Source: Lysinibacillus sp. PLM2 (lineage in GTDB: Bacteria; Bacillota; Bacilli; Bacillales_A; Planococcaceae). Taken from it: a stretch of DNA of 64,000 nucleotides. Location: positions 1,920,001 to 1,984,000 of the forward strand of contig AP025689.1 in the NCBI GenBank assembly GCA_023168345.1. The letters are read 5' to 3'. Shown one piece after another: positions 45,869 through 55,004 of this stretch. Position 1 is the stretch's first letter. Every line of letters begins with the position of its first letter. Under the pieces are notes generated by a model that was not told the origin of the DNA, did not search any database, and was given only the letters and a program-made list of their open reading frames with translations. The translations under genes were made by a program, and so were the position numbers.

Positions 45869-48469
45869 TTAATTATCATCTTTTGAAAAGAAAATTCTAT
45901 CCAATTGAATGATGATTAAGGGTACAATAGACAAACCATATACTAATAGCAATTGTAAACGCGTTAATGCAGCTACTTCAAATAAACCTAAAATTAATAC
46001 TGTATTTAATAAAGTGAAACCAATAAGAAAAGCAATCCAGACTGTTAAGTTCGAGAACAGTCCTATTTTAAAAATCGAATCATCGGAACGACAGTTAAAT
46101 CCATGGAATAATCTTGCTAAACATAAAGTAGCAAAGGCCATAGTGCTTGCAACGATTGTATCTCCAGTTGATAAACCAATTTGGAAAGCGATAATAGTTA
46201 CTGCTGCAATAATTAACCCTTCAAATCCAACCTGCGATGCAAACTTTTTATTTAATAAAGGCTCATGAATATTTCTTGGCTTTTCATTCATTAGCTTTTT
46301 ATTGTGCGGTTCTAAACCAATTGCAATTGCAGGCAAGCTATCAGTTAATAGGTTGATAAATAATAAATGTACAGGTGCAAATGGAGCTGGTAATGCAAAA
46401 AGTGTTGCATATAAAACAACTAAAATTGCTCCTGTATTTCCAGATAGTAAAAACTTAATTGCATTTTTTATATTTGCATAAAGACTTCGTCCATTGGAAA
46501 TGGCTTTAACTATTGTTGAGAAATTGTCATCTGTTAAAATCATTGAGGAGGCTTCCTTAGCAACTTCAGTACCTGTAATTCCCATGGCTACTCCAATATC
46601 TGCTTGTTTTAATGCTGGACCGTCATTTACGCCATCTCCTGTCATAGCGACGACAATACCTTTTTGCTGCCATGCTTTTACAATACGAATTTTATGCTCT
46701 GGAGAAACACGTGCAAAAACAGAGATGTTTTGAATTTTATCTCTTAATTCTTTATCTGTTAAAAGATCGATTTCTTTTCCTTCAATTGCTTCAGAAGAAT
46801 CTTTTAAAATCCCTATTTTTTTTGCAATCGCTGCTGCTGTTATTTTATGATCTCCTGTAATCATGACTGGTTTAATCCCTGCTTTAATACAATCTTCTAC
46901 TGCCTGCTTCGATTCTTCACGAGGAGGGTCCATCATCGCTGCTAATCCGACAAATGTATAGTCCTTCTCATCGTTTTCATTTACTTTAGTTGAATTCACT
47001 TCTTTATATACAAATGCTAAAACTCGTAAGCCTTCATTTGAAAAATTTTCATTTATTTGTTTTATTGCTTCTAATTGTTGATTAGTAATGTTTTTAATAC
47101 CTTGGGAAGTTTCAATTTTCACAATACGGGAAAGAAGAACATCTACAGCTCCTTTTGTGATCATGATATATTTATTACCAATTCGATTCACCGTACTCAT
47201 TAATTTACGAGTTGAATCAAAGGGTACTTCTCCAAGTCTCCTATATTGATCTCTTAAATGGCGTTCATTGACGTTGTATTGATTCCCAAACCGGACAAGT
47301 GCTACCTCTGTTGGGTCGCCTATTTCTTTATCCATAGATGTAATAGAATCATTACATAGTAGTGCCATGTTCACAAATCTATTTTGAAGTTCATCTTTTA
47401 TTTGCAGTTGATCCTGTGAAATTACTTTTTCATTTAAATATAACTTTTGAACAGTCATTTGATTTTTAGTTAATGTCCCTGTTTTATCTGAACAAATTAC
47501 AGAAATACTGCCAAGACTTTCAACTGCATGTAGTTTTCGAATAATTGCATTTTCCTTTGCCATCTTTTGTGTACCAAATGCCAAAACTATTGTAACAATG
47601 GAACTTAATGCTTCAGGTATTGCTGCAACTGCAAGAGATACTGCAAACATAAATGAATCGACCATTTCGCGACCACGCAAAATATCTAAACCAAAAATAA
47701 TGATACAAATGATAATAATCCCGATTGCCAAACGTTTTCCGAACTGTTCAAGACTAACTTGAAGTGGCGTTTTCTTCTCCTTCGCGTTTTCTAATAAATT
47801 AGCAATCTTCCCAATTTCAGTATTCATACCAATCGAAGTTATAATCGCTTTTCCTCGACCGTTTGTTACAAAGCAGCCAGAAAAGACCATATTTTTCTTA
47901 TCGCCAAGTGCTACATCTTCTTCATTAATAACATTAGCCATCTTTTCAATTGGTAATGATTCACCTGTTAAAGAACTTTCGTTGATTTGCAAACTATAGC
48001 TCTCTATTATTCGACCGTCTGCACAAACATAGTCACCAGCATCTAATATAACAATATCGCCCACAACGACTTCTTTTGAAGGGATTTCTACGACTTGTCC
48101 ATCCCTAAGAACTCTAGCTATTGGGGCGGCCATATCTTTCAAACTATCTAACGATTTTTCTGCTTTTATTTGTTGAACAGTACCAAGGAAGGCATTTAAT
48201 ATTACGACTACTAATATTACAATCGAGCTTTGTACTTCACCTAAAAATACGGAGATAATTGCGGCAACCATTAAAATAATGACTAAAAAGTCCGTAAACT
48301 GTTCAAGGAAAATTTGTAAAACACTTTTTCTTTTTCCTTCCTTTAACTCATTATATCCGTATTCTTTTTGTCTTCTTTTAACTTCAAACTCCGTTAATCC
48401 ATGCTGTGTTACTTCAAGTTCATTCAACACTTTTTGGATAGGTTCACGGTAATAATCTGTCGCATTCAT
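45869..48469 (-). CDS. Calcium-translocating P-type ATPase
   Basis: 866-aa P2-type ATPase exporting cations, most likely Ca2+, from the cytosol. Visible: cation_ATPase_N, TGES actuator loop, SDKTGTLTKNQ phosphorylation site (Asp about 325), MTGDGVNDGPALK hinge and ten helices; PEALSSIVTI in TM4 carries the Ca2+-binding Glu. Resembles YloB/PMCA types. GGGGGA precedes the ATG. It is single; 400 bases upstream hold no recognisable element. Confidence 0.93.
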   Translation of the reverse strand: MNATDYYREPIQKVLNELEVTQHGLTEFEVKRRQKEYGYNELKEGKRKSVLQIFLEQFTDFLVIILMVAAIISVFLGEVQSSIVILVVVILNAFLGTVQQIKAEKSLDSLKDMAAPIARVLRDGQVVEIPSKEVVVGDIVILDAGDYVCADGRIIESYSLQINESSLTGESLPIEKMANVINEEDVALGDKKNMVFSGCFVTNGRGKAIITSIGMNTEIGKIANLLENAKEKKTPLQVSLEQFGKRLAIGIIIICIIIFGLDILRGREMVDSFMFAVSLAVAAIPEALSSIVTIVLAFGTQKMAKENAIIRKLHAVESLGSISVICSDKTGTLTKNQMTVQKLYLNEKVISQDQLQIKDELQNRFVNMALLCNDSITSMDKEIGDPTEVALVRFGNQYNVNERHLRDQYRRLGEVPFDSTRKLMSTVNRIGNKYIMITKGAVDVLLSRIVKIETSQGIKNITNQQLEAIKQINENFSNEGLRVLAFVYKEVNSTKVNENDEKDYTFVGLAAMMDPPREESKQAVEDCIKAGIKPVMITGDHKITAAAIAKKIGILKDSSEAIEGKEIDLLTDKELRDKIQNISVFARVSPEHKIRIVKAWQQKGIVVAMTGDGVNDGPALKQADIGVAMGITGTEVAKEASSMILTDDNFSTIVKAISNGRSLYANIKNAIKFLLSGNTGAILVVLYATLFALPAPFAPVHLLFINLLTDSLPAIAIGLEPHNKKLMNEKPRNIHEPLLNKKFASQVGFEGLIIAAVTIIAFQIGLSTGDTIVASTMAFATLCLARLFHGFNCRSDDSIFKIGLFSNLTVWIAFLIGFTLLNTVLILGLFEVAALTRLQLLLVYGLSIVPLIIIQLDRIFFSKDDN

Positions 48470-48882
48470 TAAAATAATCCCCCATATTCTAGTAATTCGT
48501 TTTCTTTGATCATTGGCAAATTACACAAAACAATATTTCGTTCATACCTTGCATTCAGTTAAAATCACTTACTTAAACTATTTTTCATTACGAATAAACT
48601 TTTCATTTAATAAATACATGGTAGTGAAAACACTATAAATTATATGTACGAGATATTGAAATATGATAGAAATTTAATAACGATGAATTAGCCTTATTAT
48701 TTTTATTGATATTTGCAGCAAACCAGTAAAATATAGCTCTCTTTATAGAATTAACTAGTACTTCAAATACTTTTCTTAATCAAAAAATGAGAAAAACTAT
48801 AATTCAATAACTTTCTAAAATCAAAAAGCGTTAATCCATTTTTTGAATCAACGCTTACATAAGAAAATAAATTATTTAATAT
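48470..48882. other. Intergenic region without recognised feature
   Basis: AT-rich. It contains a weak hairpin with AAGCGTT/AACGCTT arms (48826-48857) likely terminating ytaF. No ORF with a ribosome binding site was found. Confidence 0.5.
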
Positions 48883-49518
48883 TCAAATTTTAAATATACC
48901 AATTAAAATTAATGCAAGTCCTGGTAAGAAGGTGAGTTTTTTAACCCATGTCATGTTTTTAAAAATTAACCCAATATTGATGCCAGCAATGACAAAGATT
49001 ACACTAGATACAGTGACAACGATTGAAAATAATATAGGTGGTAAATCGATCAATGCTGCCCCAATTCCAGCTCCAAATGAGTCCAATGACAGTGCTAAAC
49101 CTAAAAATAAGGCTTCTAAAGTTCCAATCCTTCCAGAGCGATCAAAATCTGCTTCTGTAGGTTTTTTTAATATTTTAATGATGAGTCCCAATCTTTTGAT
49201 CTCTAAATCGATAATTTTAATAGTACCTTTTCCCTTTTCTGAAGTATCCTGTGAAGTAATGAACTGGTAAATTACCCAAATACCAATGGCAATAAGTATA
49301 ATTCCTCCCACAGTTTCTGCAGCTTCATAGGAAATAAACAATTCAATTATCGAACCAATTCCCATAGCAGCTAGCAAAACCAGGAACGTACATGTAAAGA
49401 TGATGAAAAAGGATTTAAAAGGTATGGTAACTTTACGCATTCCGTAGGTTAACCCTACAGTGAAACTATCTAAACTTACTGCGATTCCTAGTAACAGTAA
49501 TGAAAGTAAGTCACTCAT
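48883..49518 (-). CDS. ytaF: YtaF-like sporulation membrane protein (MntP superfamily)
   Basis: 211-aa six-helix membrane protein. The duplicated LGIAVSLDSFTVGLTYGMRK and LGLALSLDSFGAGIGAAL halves are the MntP/YtaF pattern with conserved Asp in each. Length and the DFDRSGRIGTLEALFLG linker fit YtaF, which is annotated as sporulation-linked. Possible Mn2+ or other cation efflux is inference. Confidence 0.9.
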   Translation of the reverse strand: MSDLLSLLLLGIAVSLDSFTVGLTYGMRKVTIPFKSFFIIFTCTFLVLLAAMGIGSIIELFISYEAAETVGGIILIAIGIWVIYQFITSQDTSEKGKGTIKIIDLEIKRLGLIIKILKKPTEADFDRSGRIGTLEALFLGLALSLDSFGAGIGAALIDLPPILFSIVVTVSSVIFVIAGINIGLIFKNMTWVKKLTFLPGLALILIGIFKI

Positions 49519-49716
49519 TTTTTTACTCCTCTCAGTACATACTCCCCCCTATCCTATGAAGCTATTTTGTAAAGTGATCATTTCAAACTTTTATTATTTA
49601 ATTTCACTTTATTCACGTACATTGAAAAAGGAAGGAGCTAAACGCCCCTCCCTACTAATAGCTAAAACATTAACTACTTCCATTCGAAATTACGCTTTTT
49701 GTAGTACACTAAAGTT

Positions 49717-51735
49717 TTAGGCTATACTTTTTTGTATTTTTCTATTTTGTACAAAGTTTAAAACAAAGATAATTAATACAATTACCGTACCAATAATATC
49801 TGTAATTGGCTCAGGTATTAACATCATTAGTGCTCCAACAGCAAGTATAATCCGAAGTATTGAATTTATATGTGTTGCGAAATATCCTTCAATTGCTGCT
49901 CCAATACCTATAACACCAATGATTGAAGTAATCGCAACAACAAGAATATCTAAAATGGATGCAAATGGGAAGTCCACAGCATTCATTGGAAGTCCTGTTG
50001 GATCAATCAATAATAAAGAAGGTTCATAGACAAATAGATAAGGGACGATGAAACCTGCTAACGCTAATCGAACTGAGGCGAATCCTGTTCTCATTGGATC
50101 TCCACCAGAAAGTCCAGCTGCTGCAAAAGATGCAAGAGCAACAGGAGGAGTAATGTTTGCAAAGATTCCGAAATAGAATACAAACATATGTGCTACTAAA
50201 ATCGGCACACCGAATTCTGCAAGAGTTGGTGCAACCATCGTAGCCGTAATAATATAAGCTGGTATAGATGGTAATCCCATACCAAGAATAATCGAAGCTA
50301 TCATCGTTAAGAATAAGGTTAAGAATAAAGATCCGGCACCTAAGTGGGTAATAGCGCTAGTTAATGTAGATCCAAAGCTTGTTAAGTTAACTACACCAAT
50401 AATAATCCCTACAACACCACAGGCAACAATCGTTGATAAGGATTGTCTTGCACCATCTTCAAGTGCTGATAATATATCCTTGAAATTCATTCTAGTATTC
50501 TTCTTAAATGCGGCAACAATTATTGTTAATACTATCGTATAAATTGCAGAAAATGCTACAGGTACACCAGATCCTAAGAAGAAGATAAGACCGATTAAAG
50601 GAAGTAATAAATGTCCTCCTTCTTTAAATACTTCTTTTACTCGTGGAAGATCTGGTTTTGGAATACCTTTTAAATTTGAGCGTCCTGCGCGGAAGTGTAC
50701 TTGCATTATAACACCTAAGAAAAATAAAATTGCTGGAAGTACAGCTCCGAGTGCAATCGTGCCATAGGAAATACCTGTTGTTTCAGCCATAATGAAGGCG
50801 CTCGCCCCCATTACTGGAGGTAATATTTGCCCACCAATAGATGCACTAGATTCTACTGCACCAGCAAAGTTTTTATCATAGCCAATTTTTTTCATCAAAG
50901 GAATGGTAAATGCGCCAGTACCAACTACGTTAGCTACAGCAGAACCATTGATACTTCCCATGAAGGCACTAGAAATAACAGCAACTTTTGCTGGTCCACC
51001 TTGCTGATGTCCTGCAAGTGCTAGTGCCAAATCATTAAAGAATTTCCCCATGCCCGATTTAGCCAAAAATGCTCCGAACAAAATAAATAGGAAAATATAC
51101 TGTACAGAAGCCCCAATTGCAGTTGAGAATAACCCTTCTGTTTTTAAATATAATTGCCCAAAAATATCACCTAAATCAAATTGACGTGTCATAAGCATAT
51201 TCGGAAGCCATGAAGCATGACTAAAGAATGGATATATTAAGAAGACAAGTGCAAGTATAGGTAAAATCCAACCTGTAACCCGTCTTGCACATTCGAATAC
51301 TAATGCAACTGTTACAATTGCAACAATAATATCGACTGTATTTGGAATACCGCCCCTTTCAGTCATAAGCGCTTGATATTCCATAAATAAATAACCGCAG
51401 GATAAAATACATAGGCCAAACAAAATCCAATCATAAAAAGGGATTTTAGAGCGATCTTGCTTTTTATACGTTGGATATAGTAAAAACACGATTGCTAAAG
51501 CAATTAAAAGATGTACAGCTCTTTGTAGTAAGGTTGGAATTGGATTATATGTTGTATATACATGGAATAATGAGAAAATAATACCTAATGTTGCGATTAA
51601 TAATACGATTATTTTATTATTTACTTTTCTTACGTTTGAATCAGTATCGTATTTTTCAAGTACTTTTTGTACGCTTTCTTCAGAAATCTCTTCCACAAGG
51701 ACTTTTTTTGTTTCCGACTCATTTACAACCTTCAT
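49717..51735 (-). CDS. TRAP transporter fused permease (4TM/12TM, TAXI type)
   Basis: 672-aa membrane protein fusing the small (DctQ-like) and large (DctM-like) subunits of a TAXI-type TRAP transporter; about 16-18 helices. DctM features such as GINGSAVANVVGTGAFTIPL and LGMGLPSIPAYI are present. Transport is driven by Na+ or H+ gradient and fed by the solute-binding protein at 52192. GGAGGG is five bases before ATG 51735; the longer frame overlaps DUF1850. Confidence 0.93.
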   Translation of the reverse strand: MKVVNESETKKVLVEEISEESVQKVLEKYDTDSNVRKVNNKIIVLLIATLGIIFSLFHVYTTYNPIPTLLQRAVHLLIALAIVFLLYPTYKKQDRSKIPFYDWILFGLCILSCGYLFMEYQALMTERGGIPNTVDIIVAIVTVALVFECARRVTGWILPILALVFLIYPFFSHASWLPNMLMTRQFDLGDIFGQLYLKTEGLFSTAIGASVQYIFLFILFGAFLAKSGMGKFFNDLALALAGHQQGGPAKVAVISSAFMGSINGSAVANVVGTGAFTIPLMKKIGYDKNFAGAVESSASIGGQILPPVMGASAFIMAETTGISYGTIALGAVLPAILFFLGVIMQVHFRAGRSNLKGIPKPDLPRVKEVFKEGGHLLLPLIGLIFFLGSGVPVAFSAIYTIVLTIIVAAFKKNTRMNFKDILSALEDGARQSLSTIVACGVVGIIIGVVNLTSFGSTLTSAITHLGAGSLFLTLFLTMIASIILGMGLPSIPAYIITATMVAPTLAEFGVPILVAHMFVFYFGIFANITPPVALASFAAAGLSGGDPMRTGFASVRLALAGFIVPYLFVYEPSLLLIDPTGLPMNAVDFPFASILDILVVAITSIIGVIGIGAAIEGYFATHINSILRIILAVGALMMLIPEPITDIIGTVIVLIIFVLNFVQNRKIQKSIA

Positions 51736-52205
51736 AACATCCCTCCTGATAATAATTGCCAAATGTTGATAAATTCATTTGTGATATGTACGACGTCATA
51801 ATCACTTGCAAAAGTATACAAAGGTATTTCACGATCATCGGTAATAATCGTCGTTTTCACATTTTCAGATACAGTTAAATTAAGCTCAGGGTATTGAAGG
51901 TTAATATCCATTTTTACAAAACCATCAACCAATTCAGTGTTTTGAGCATTACTTGGTACACCTGCTCCAAAGGTTTTAAAATATGTTTCAGATAATAACA
52001 ATTCATTTCCAGTTCGTTCATAATTTTCAATCCATTCTTCTTTTTCAACTGAATGGATCCATTTAAGCTGAAAAGAATCTCCTAGCAAGAAATATGAACG
52101 ATCTTTAAATTCAAACTCAAAAACGGGAATTCTTACAAAAAAAATGGCAAGGAGTATAAGAGCACTTATACTCCAAAACCATCTTCTTTTATTACTGTTG
52201 TTCAT
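51732..52205 (-). CDS. DUF1850 protein of TRAP operon
   Basis: 157-aa protein with one N-terminal membrane helix (SISALILLAIFFVRI) and an extracytoplasmic DUF1850 domain (LKWIHSVEKEEWIENY motif). DUF1850 genes accompany TAXI-TRAP transporters; role unknown. ATG 52205 overlaps the binding-protein stop by 14 bases and the permease start by four bases. The nearest AGGAG is about 16 bases away, so translation is probably coupled. Confidence 0.85.
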   Translation of the reverse strand: MNNSNKRRWFWSISALILLAIFFVRIPVFEFEFKDRSYFLLGDSFQLKWIHSVEKEEWIENYERTGNELLLSETYFKTFGAGVPSNAQNTELVDGFVKMDINLQYPELNLTVSENVKTTIITDDREIPLYTFASDYDVVHITNEFINIWQLLSGGML

Positions 52206-53202
52206 CAAAATAGCGCTGAGCTCCTGGGTGTACTGGAGCAATAAAGCCTTCTTGTGCATCTAATGCAGGTATTTCTTTTGCTGCTTGATGAGAATTTACC
52301 AGCTTATCAAGACTTTCAAAGAATTTTTTCGTTAATAGATATACATCATTTTCGCTCATGTCAGAACGTACAACAAGTGCATTAGGTACAGCTGCAGTTT
52401 GAATTGGTTCTTCATTTCCATAAGTTCCTGCAGGCACTTCATATGACACAAAGTATGGATGTTCTTTCGCAATCTCTTCTACGTTAGCAGGATCAATAGA
52501 TACTAAAGTGATACCTAGAGTTTCAGAAAGTTCTAAAACGCTTGCATTTGGAAGACCACTTGTTAAGAAAGCGGCATCAATTGTTCCAGCATTCAATCCA
52601 TCAGCGGCTTCTGCATAGCCAAGGTAATCAACTTGAATGTCATCATAAGTGATACCATGCCCTGCTAATAATGTACGTGCATTTACCTCTACACCTGAAT
52701 TCTGGTCACCAACTGCCACTCGTTTTCCAACTAAGTCCTCAATTGTCTCAATTCCAGAATCTTTTTTCGCAATAATTTGTACTACGTTTGGATATAATGT
52801 AGCAACTTGTGAAACATTTTGTATTGGTTCTTTGAAGCTAACTTCACCAGCTAAAGCTTGTGATAAAGCATCACTCATGACAAATGACATTTCAATTTTG
52901 CCTTGTTCCATTAAGTTAATATTTTCAACCGAAGCACCAGTAGTTTGAGTTCTTGAGTTTACTCCAAAATCTGAAGTATAAATATCTGCAAGTGTTGTAC
53001 CAAGAATGTTATATGGACCGGATGCTCCTCCCGTACCAATTGTGACGATGTTAGATTCAAGACTTTCAGTTGACGTTTCAGTAGAAGTGTCTCCTTCATT
53101 TGCCGTTGAATCCGTTCCGTTTTGAGCTGGCGCAGCAGAATCATTACAACCTACTAAAAATGCAGCTAAAACTAAAGATGAAAATAAGATCGATTTTTTC
53201 AC
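52192..53202 (-). CDS. TAXI-family TRAP solute-binding lipoprotein
   Basis: 336-aa solute receptor, lipobox FLVGCND (Cys about 19), then a linker rich in S/T/E and the TAXI domain (IVTIGTGGASGPYNILGTTLAD, VGDQNSGVEVNARTLL). Ligands of TAXI receptors include glutamate and dicarboxylates, so substrate here is open. GTG 53202 is the likely start: GGGGG lies seven bases upstream, while ATG 53208 is one base from it. First gene of a three-gene operon. Confidence 0.92.
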   Translation of the reverse strand: MKKSILFSSLVLAAFLVGCNDSAAPAQNGTDSTANEGDTSTETSTESLESNIVTIGTGGASGPYNILGTTLADIYTSDFGVNSRTQTTGASVENINLMEQGKIEMSFVMSDALSQALAGEVSFKEPIQNVSQVATLYPNVVQIIAKKDSGIETIEDLVGKRVAVGDQNSGVEVNARTLLAGHGITYDDIQVDYLGYAEAADGLNAGTIDAAFLTSGLPNASVLELSETLGITLVSIDPANVEEIAKEHPYFVSYEVPAGTYGNEEPIQTAAVPNALVVRSDMSENDVYLLTKKFFESLDKLVNSHQAAKEIPALDAQEGFIAPVHPGAQRYFDEQQ

Positions 53203-53223
53203 ATACATTCCCCCAATGTAATT

Positions 53224-53237
53224 AGAAACCGTTTACA
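53224..53237 (-). promoter_or_regulatory. Putative CcpA cre site before TRAP operon
   Basis: Minus strand TGTAAACGGTTTCT matches the cre consensus TGWAARCGYTWNCW at 13 of 14 positions. It lies 22-35 bases before the GTG, downstream of a possible promoter (TTGATA, 16 bp, TATTTT), a position expected to block transcription. Confidence 0.6.
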
Positions 53238-53532
53238 GTTTCTCTAAAAAAATATTCAAAGAATTCCTTATATCAAAATAAAATAATAATTTCATATTAT
53301 TATAAAGAATTTTTTGAATTAATTAAAATGTAAAATAATTGACTAAAAAAATCAATAGAAAATATATAAATATTTTACAAATATCGATAAAAATAGGTAA
53401 ATTGGTAGAATTAAATAGTACTTACATTTAAATTACAGAATAAATTGTTTATTTTACACAAAAAAAAACGCTATCATTTGAACTGCACCCCAATTGTTAG
53501 ACACATCTAACAATCGGAGGTGTAGTTTTTTT

Positions 53533-54045
53533 ATGACTAGATTTACAAATGAACAAAAACTTGAGGCCATTAAGAGATATCAAAATGGTTCTGAAAGTAC
53601 AAATGAAATCGCAAAATCCATGGCTACGTCTGATTCTGTTATTCGTAACTGGATTAAACAGTTTGAATACCATGGTTTAACTGCTTTTGAAAAATCCTAT
53701 ACATCTCACACGGCTCAGTTTAAAATGGACGTATTAAACTATATGAACGAAAATGGCGTCTCGCCTAACGAAGCTGCAGTAATCTTTAATATTTCTTCAC
53801 CTGGATTGATTAGAAAATGGAGAATTCAATTGGCTTCTGTGGGAGTGGATGCGTTCGTTCCAAAGATAAAGGGGCGTCCATCCATGAAAAAAGAAACGAA
53901 TAAACAATCAGTACAAGCACCTGTAGAAGGTTCAAATGAAGCACTTCAAGCACGAATTAAGCAGCTTGAAATGGAAAATGAGTATTTAAAAAAGTTGAAT
54001 GCCTTAGTTCAAGCAAAGGAAAAATCACCAAAGAAGACAAAGTAA
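53533..54045 (+). CDS. IS3 transposase OrfA (helix-turn-helix)
   Basis: 170 aa with two helix-turn-helix segments (TNEQKLEAIKRYQNGSESTN and a second at about residue 75) and a leucine-zipper tail (EALQARIKQLEMENEYLKKL). It binds IS ends. ATG 53533 is used, with GGAGGTG upstream. AAAAAAG at 53988-53994, read TTA AAA AAG, is a classical -1 slippery site that would produce the OrfAB fusion. Confidence 0.9.
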   Translation: MTRFTNEQKLEAIKRYQNGSESTNEIAKSMATSDSVIRNWIKQFEYHGLTAFEKSYTSHTAQFKMDVLNYMNENGVSPNEAAVIFNISSPGLIRKWRIQLASVGVDAFVPKIKGRPSMKKETNKQSVQAPVEGSNEALQARIKQLEMENEYLKKLNALVQAKEKSPKKTK

Positions 54046-54886
54046 AGGTCATCTATGAATTAAGGCATAAATACTCGGTGAAGGCACTTGTGGAGTTTGC
54101 AGGAATCAAACGTAGCACGTATTACGATACAGTGAAAAAGATGAATCGACCAGATCCAGATGCCGATTTAAAGGTTGAAATTCAAGCTATTTATAACGAA
54201 CACGAAGGCCGTTATGGATACCGCCGTATTCGAGATGAGCTAGCCAATCGTGGGAAAAAGTTAATCACAAGAAAGTACAACGCATCATGAAAGCCTTAGG
54301 CTTAAAGTGCTTAGTTCGAATGAAAAAGTATAAATCTTATAAAGGAACCGTTGGTAAAATTGCCCCGAATATTTTAGATCGCAATTTTAAAGCTGATGCG
54401 CCAAACGAGAAGTGGGTAACGGATATAACGGAGTTTAAATTATTTGGTGAAAAGCTCTATTTATCACCTGTTTTGGATTTATTTAACGGAGAAATTATTA
54501 CATATACAATTGGTTCAAGACCTACATATTCTTTAGTTTCTGAAATGATAGAGAAGGCTTTAGAGAGATTACCAGAAGAACACAAGTTACTGATGCACTC
54601 TGATCAAGGCTGGCATTATCAAATGAAGCAATATCGCCATGCCCTTGAATCTAGAGGTATTGTGCAAAGTATGTCCCGCAAAGGAAATTGTTACGACAAC
54701 TCGGTAATGGAGAATTTTTTCGGGATCATGAAATCAGAATTCCTCTACTTAAAAGAATTTCAAAGTGTCGAAGATTTTAAAATGGAACTTGAAAATTATA
54801 TAAATTATTACAACACGAAACGCATGAAGGCAAAATTAAAAATGAGTCCGGTGCAATACCGAACTCATTTTATCCAAGCTGCCTAA
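54046..54886 (+). pseudogene. IS3 transposase OrfB, frameshifted
   Basis: DDE transposase part: VIYELRHKYSVKALVEFAGI, then GRYGYRRIRDELANRGKK in one frame, and VQRIMKALGLKCLVRMKKYK onward in the next. The frames join only if the A5 run at 54255-54259 is read as A6 (restoring GKKVNHKKV). Catalytic Asp (WVTDIT), Asp (MHSDQG) and Glu (SVMENFFG) are intact. Either the copy is inactivated by a homopolymer deletion or the assembly has an error; frameshift tools for this site cannot be run here. Confidence 0.85.
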
Positions 54887-55004
54887 TCGAAATAACCGTG
54901 TCTAACTTTTAGGGGTCACTTCAATTCGATAGCGTTTTTTGGGCCTAGAAAAGTGAAAAACTTTTTCAAATTTAGGTCTTTTACTTGTGGTAAAATTCAA
55001 TTTT

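Larger units (their letters stand above)
53476..54926 (+). mobile_element. IS3-family (IS150-type) element with 3-bp target duplication
   Basis: Element 53479-54923 (1445 bp). Ends TGAACTG...GTTAGACAC and TGAAGTG...GTTAGACAC match at 20 of 26 positions. ATT flanks both sides (53476-53478, 54924-54926). It encodes orfA and orfB joined by a slippery A6G heptamer; orfB carries a one-base deletion. Confidence 0.9.
53461..54940 (-). terminator. proS terminator split by IS3 insertion
   Basis: Outside the IS, AAAAAACGCTATC (ending 53475) and CGATAGCGTTTTTT (54927-54940) are the two arms of one hairpin. Removing the IS and one ATT copy restores CGCTATC-ATTC-GATAGCG with flanking A and T runs. Confidence 0.8.
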
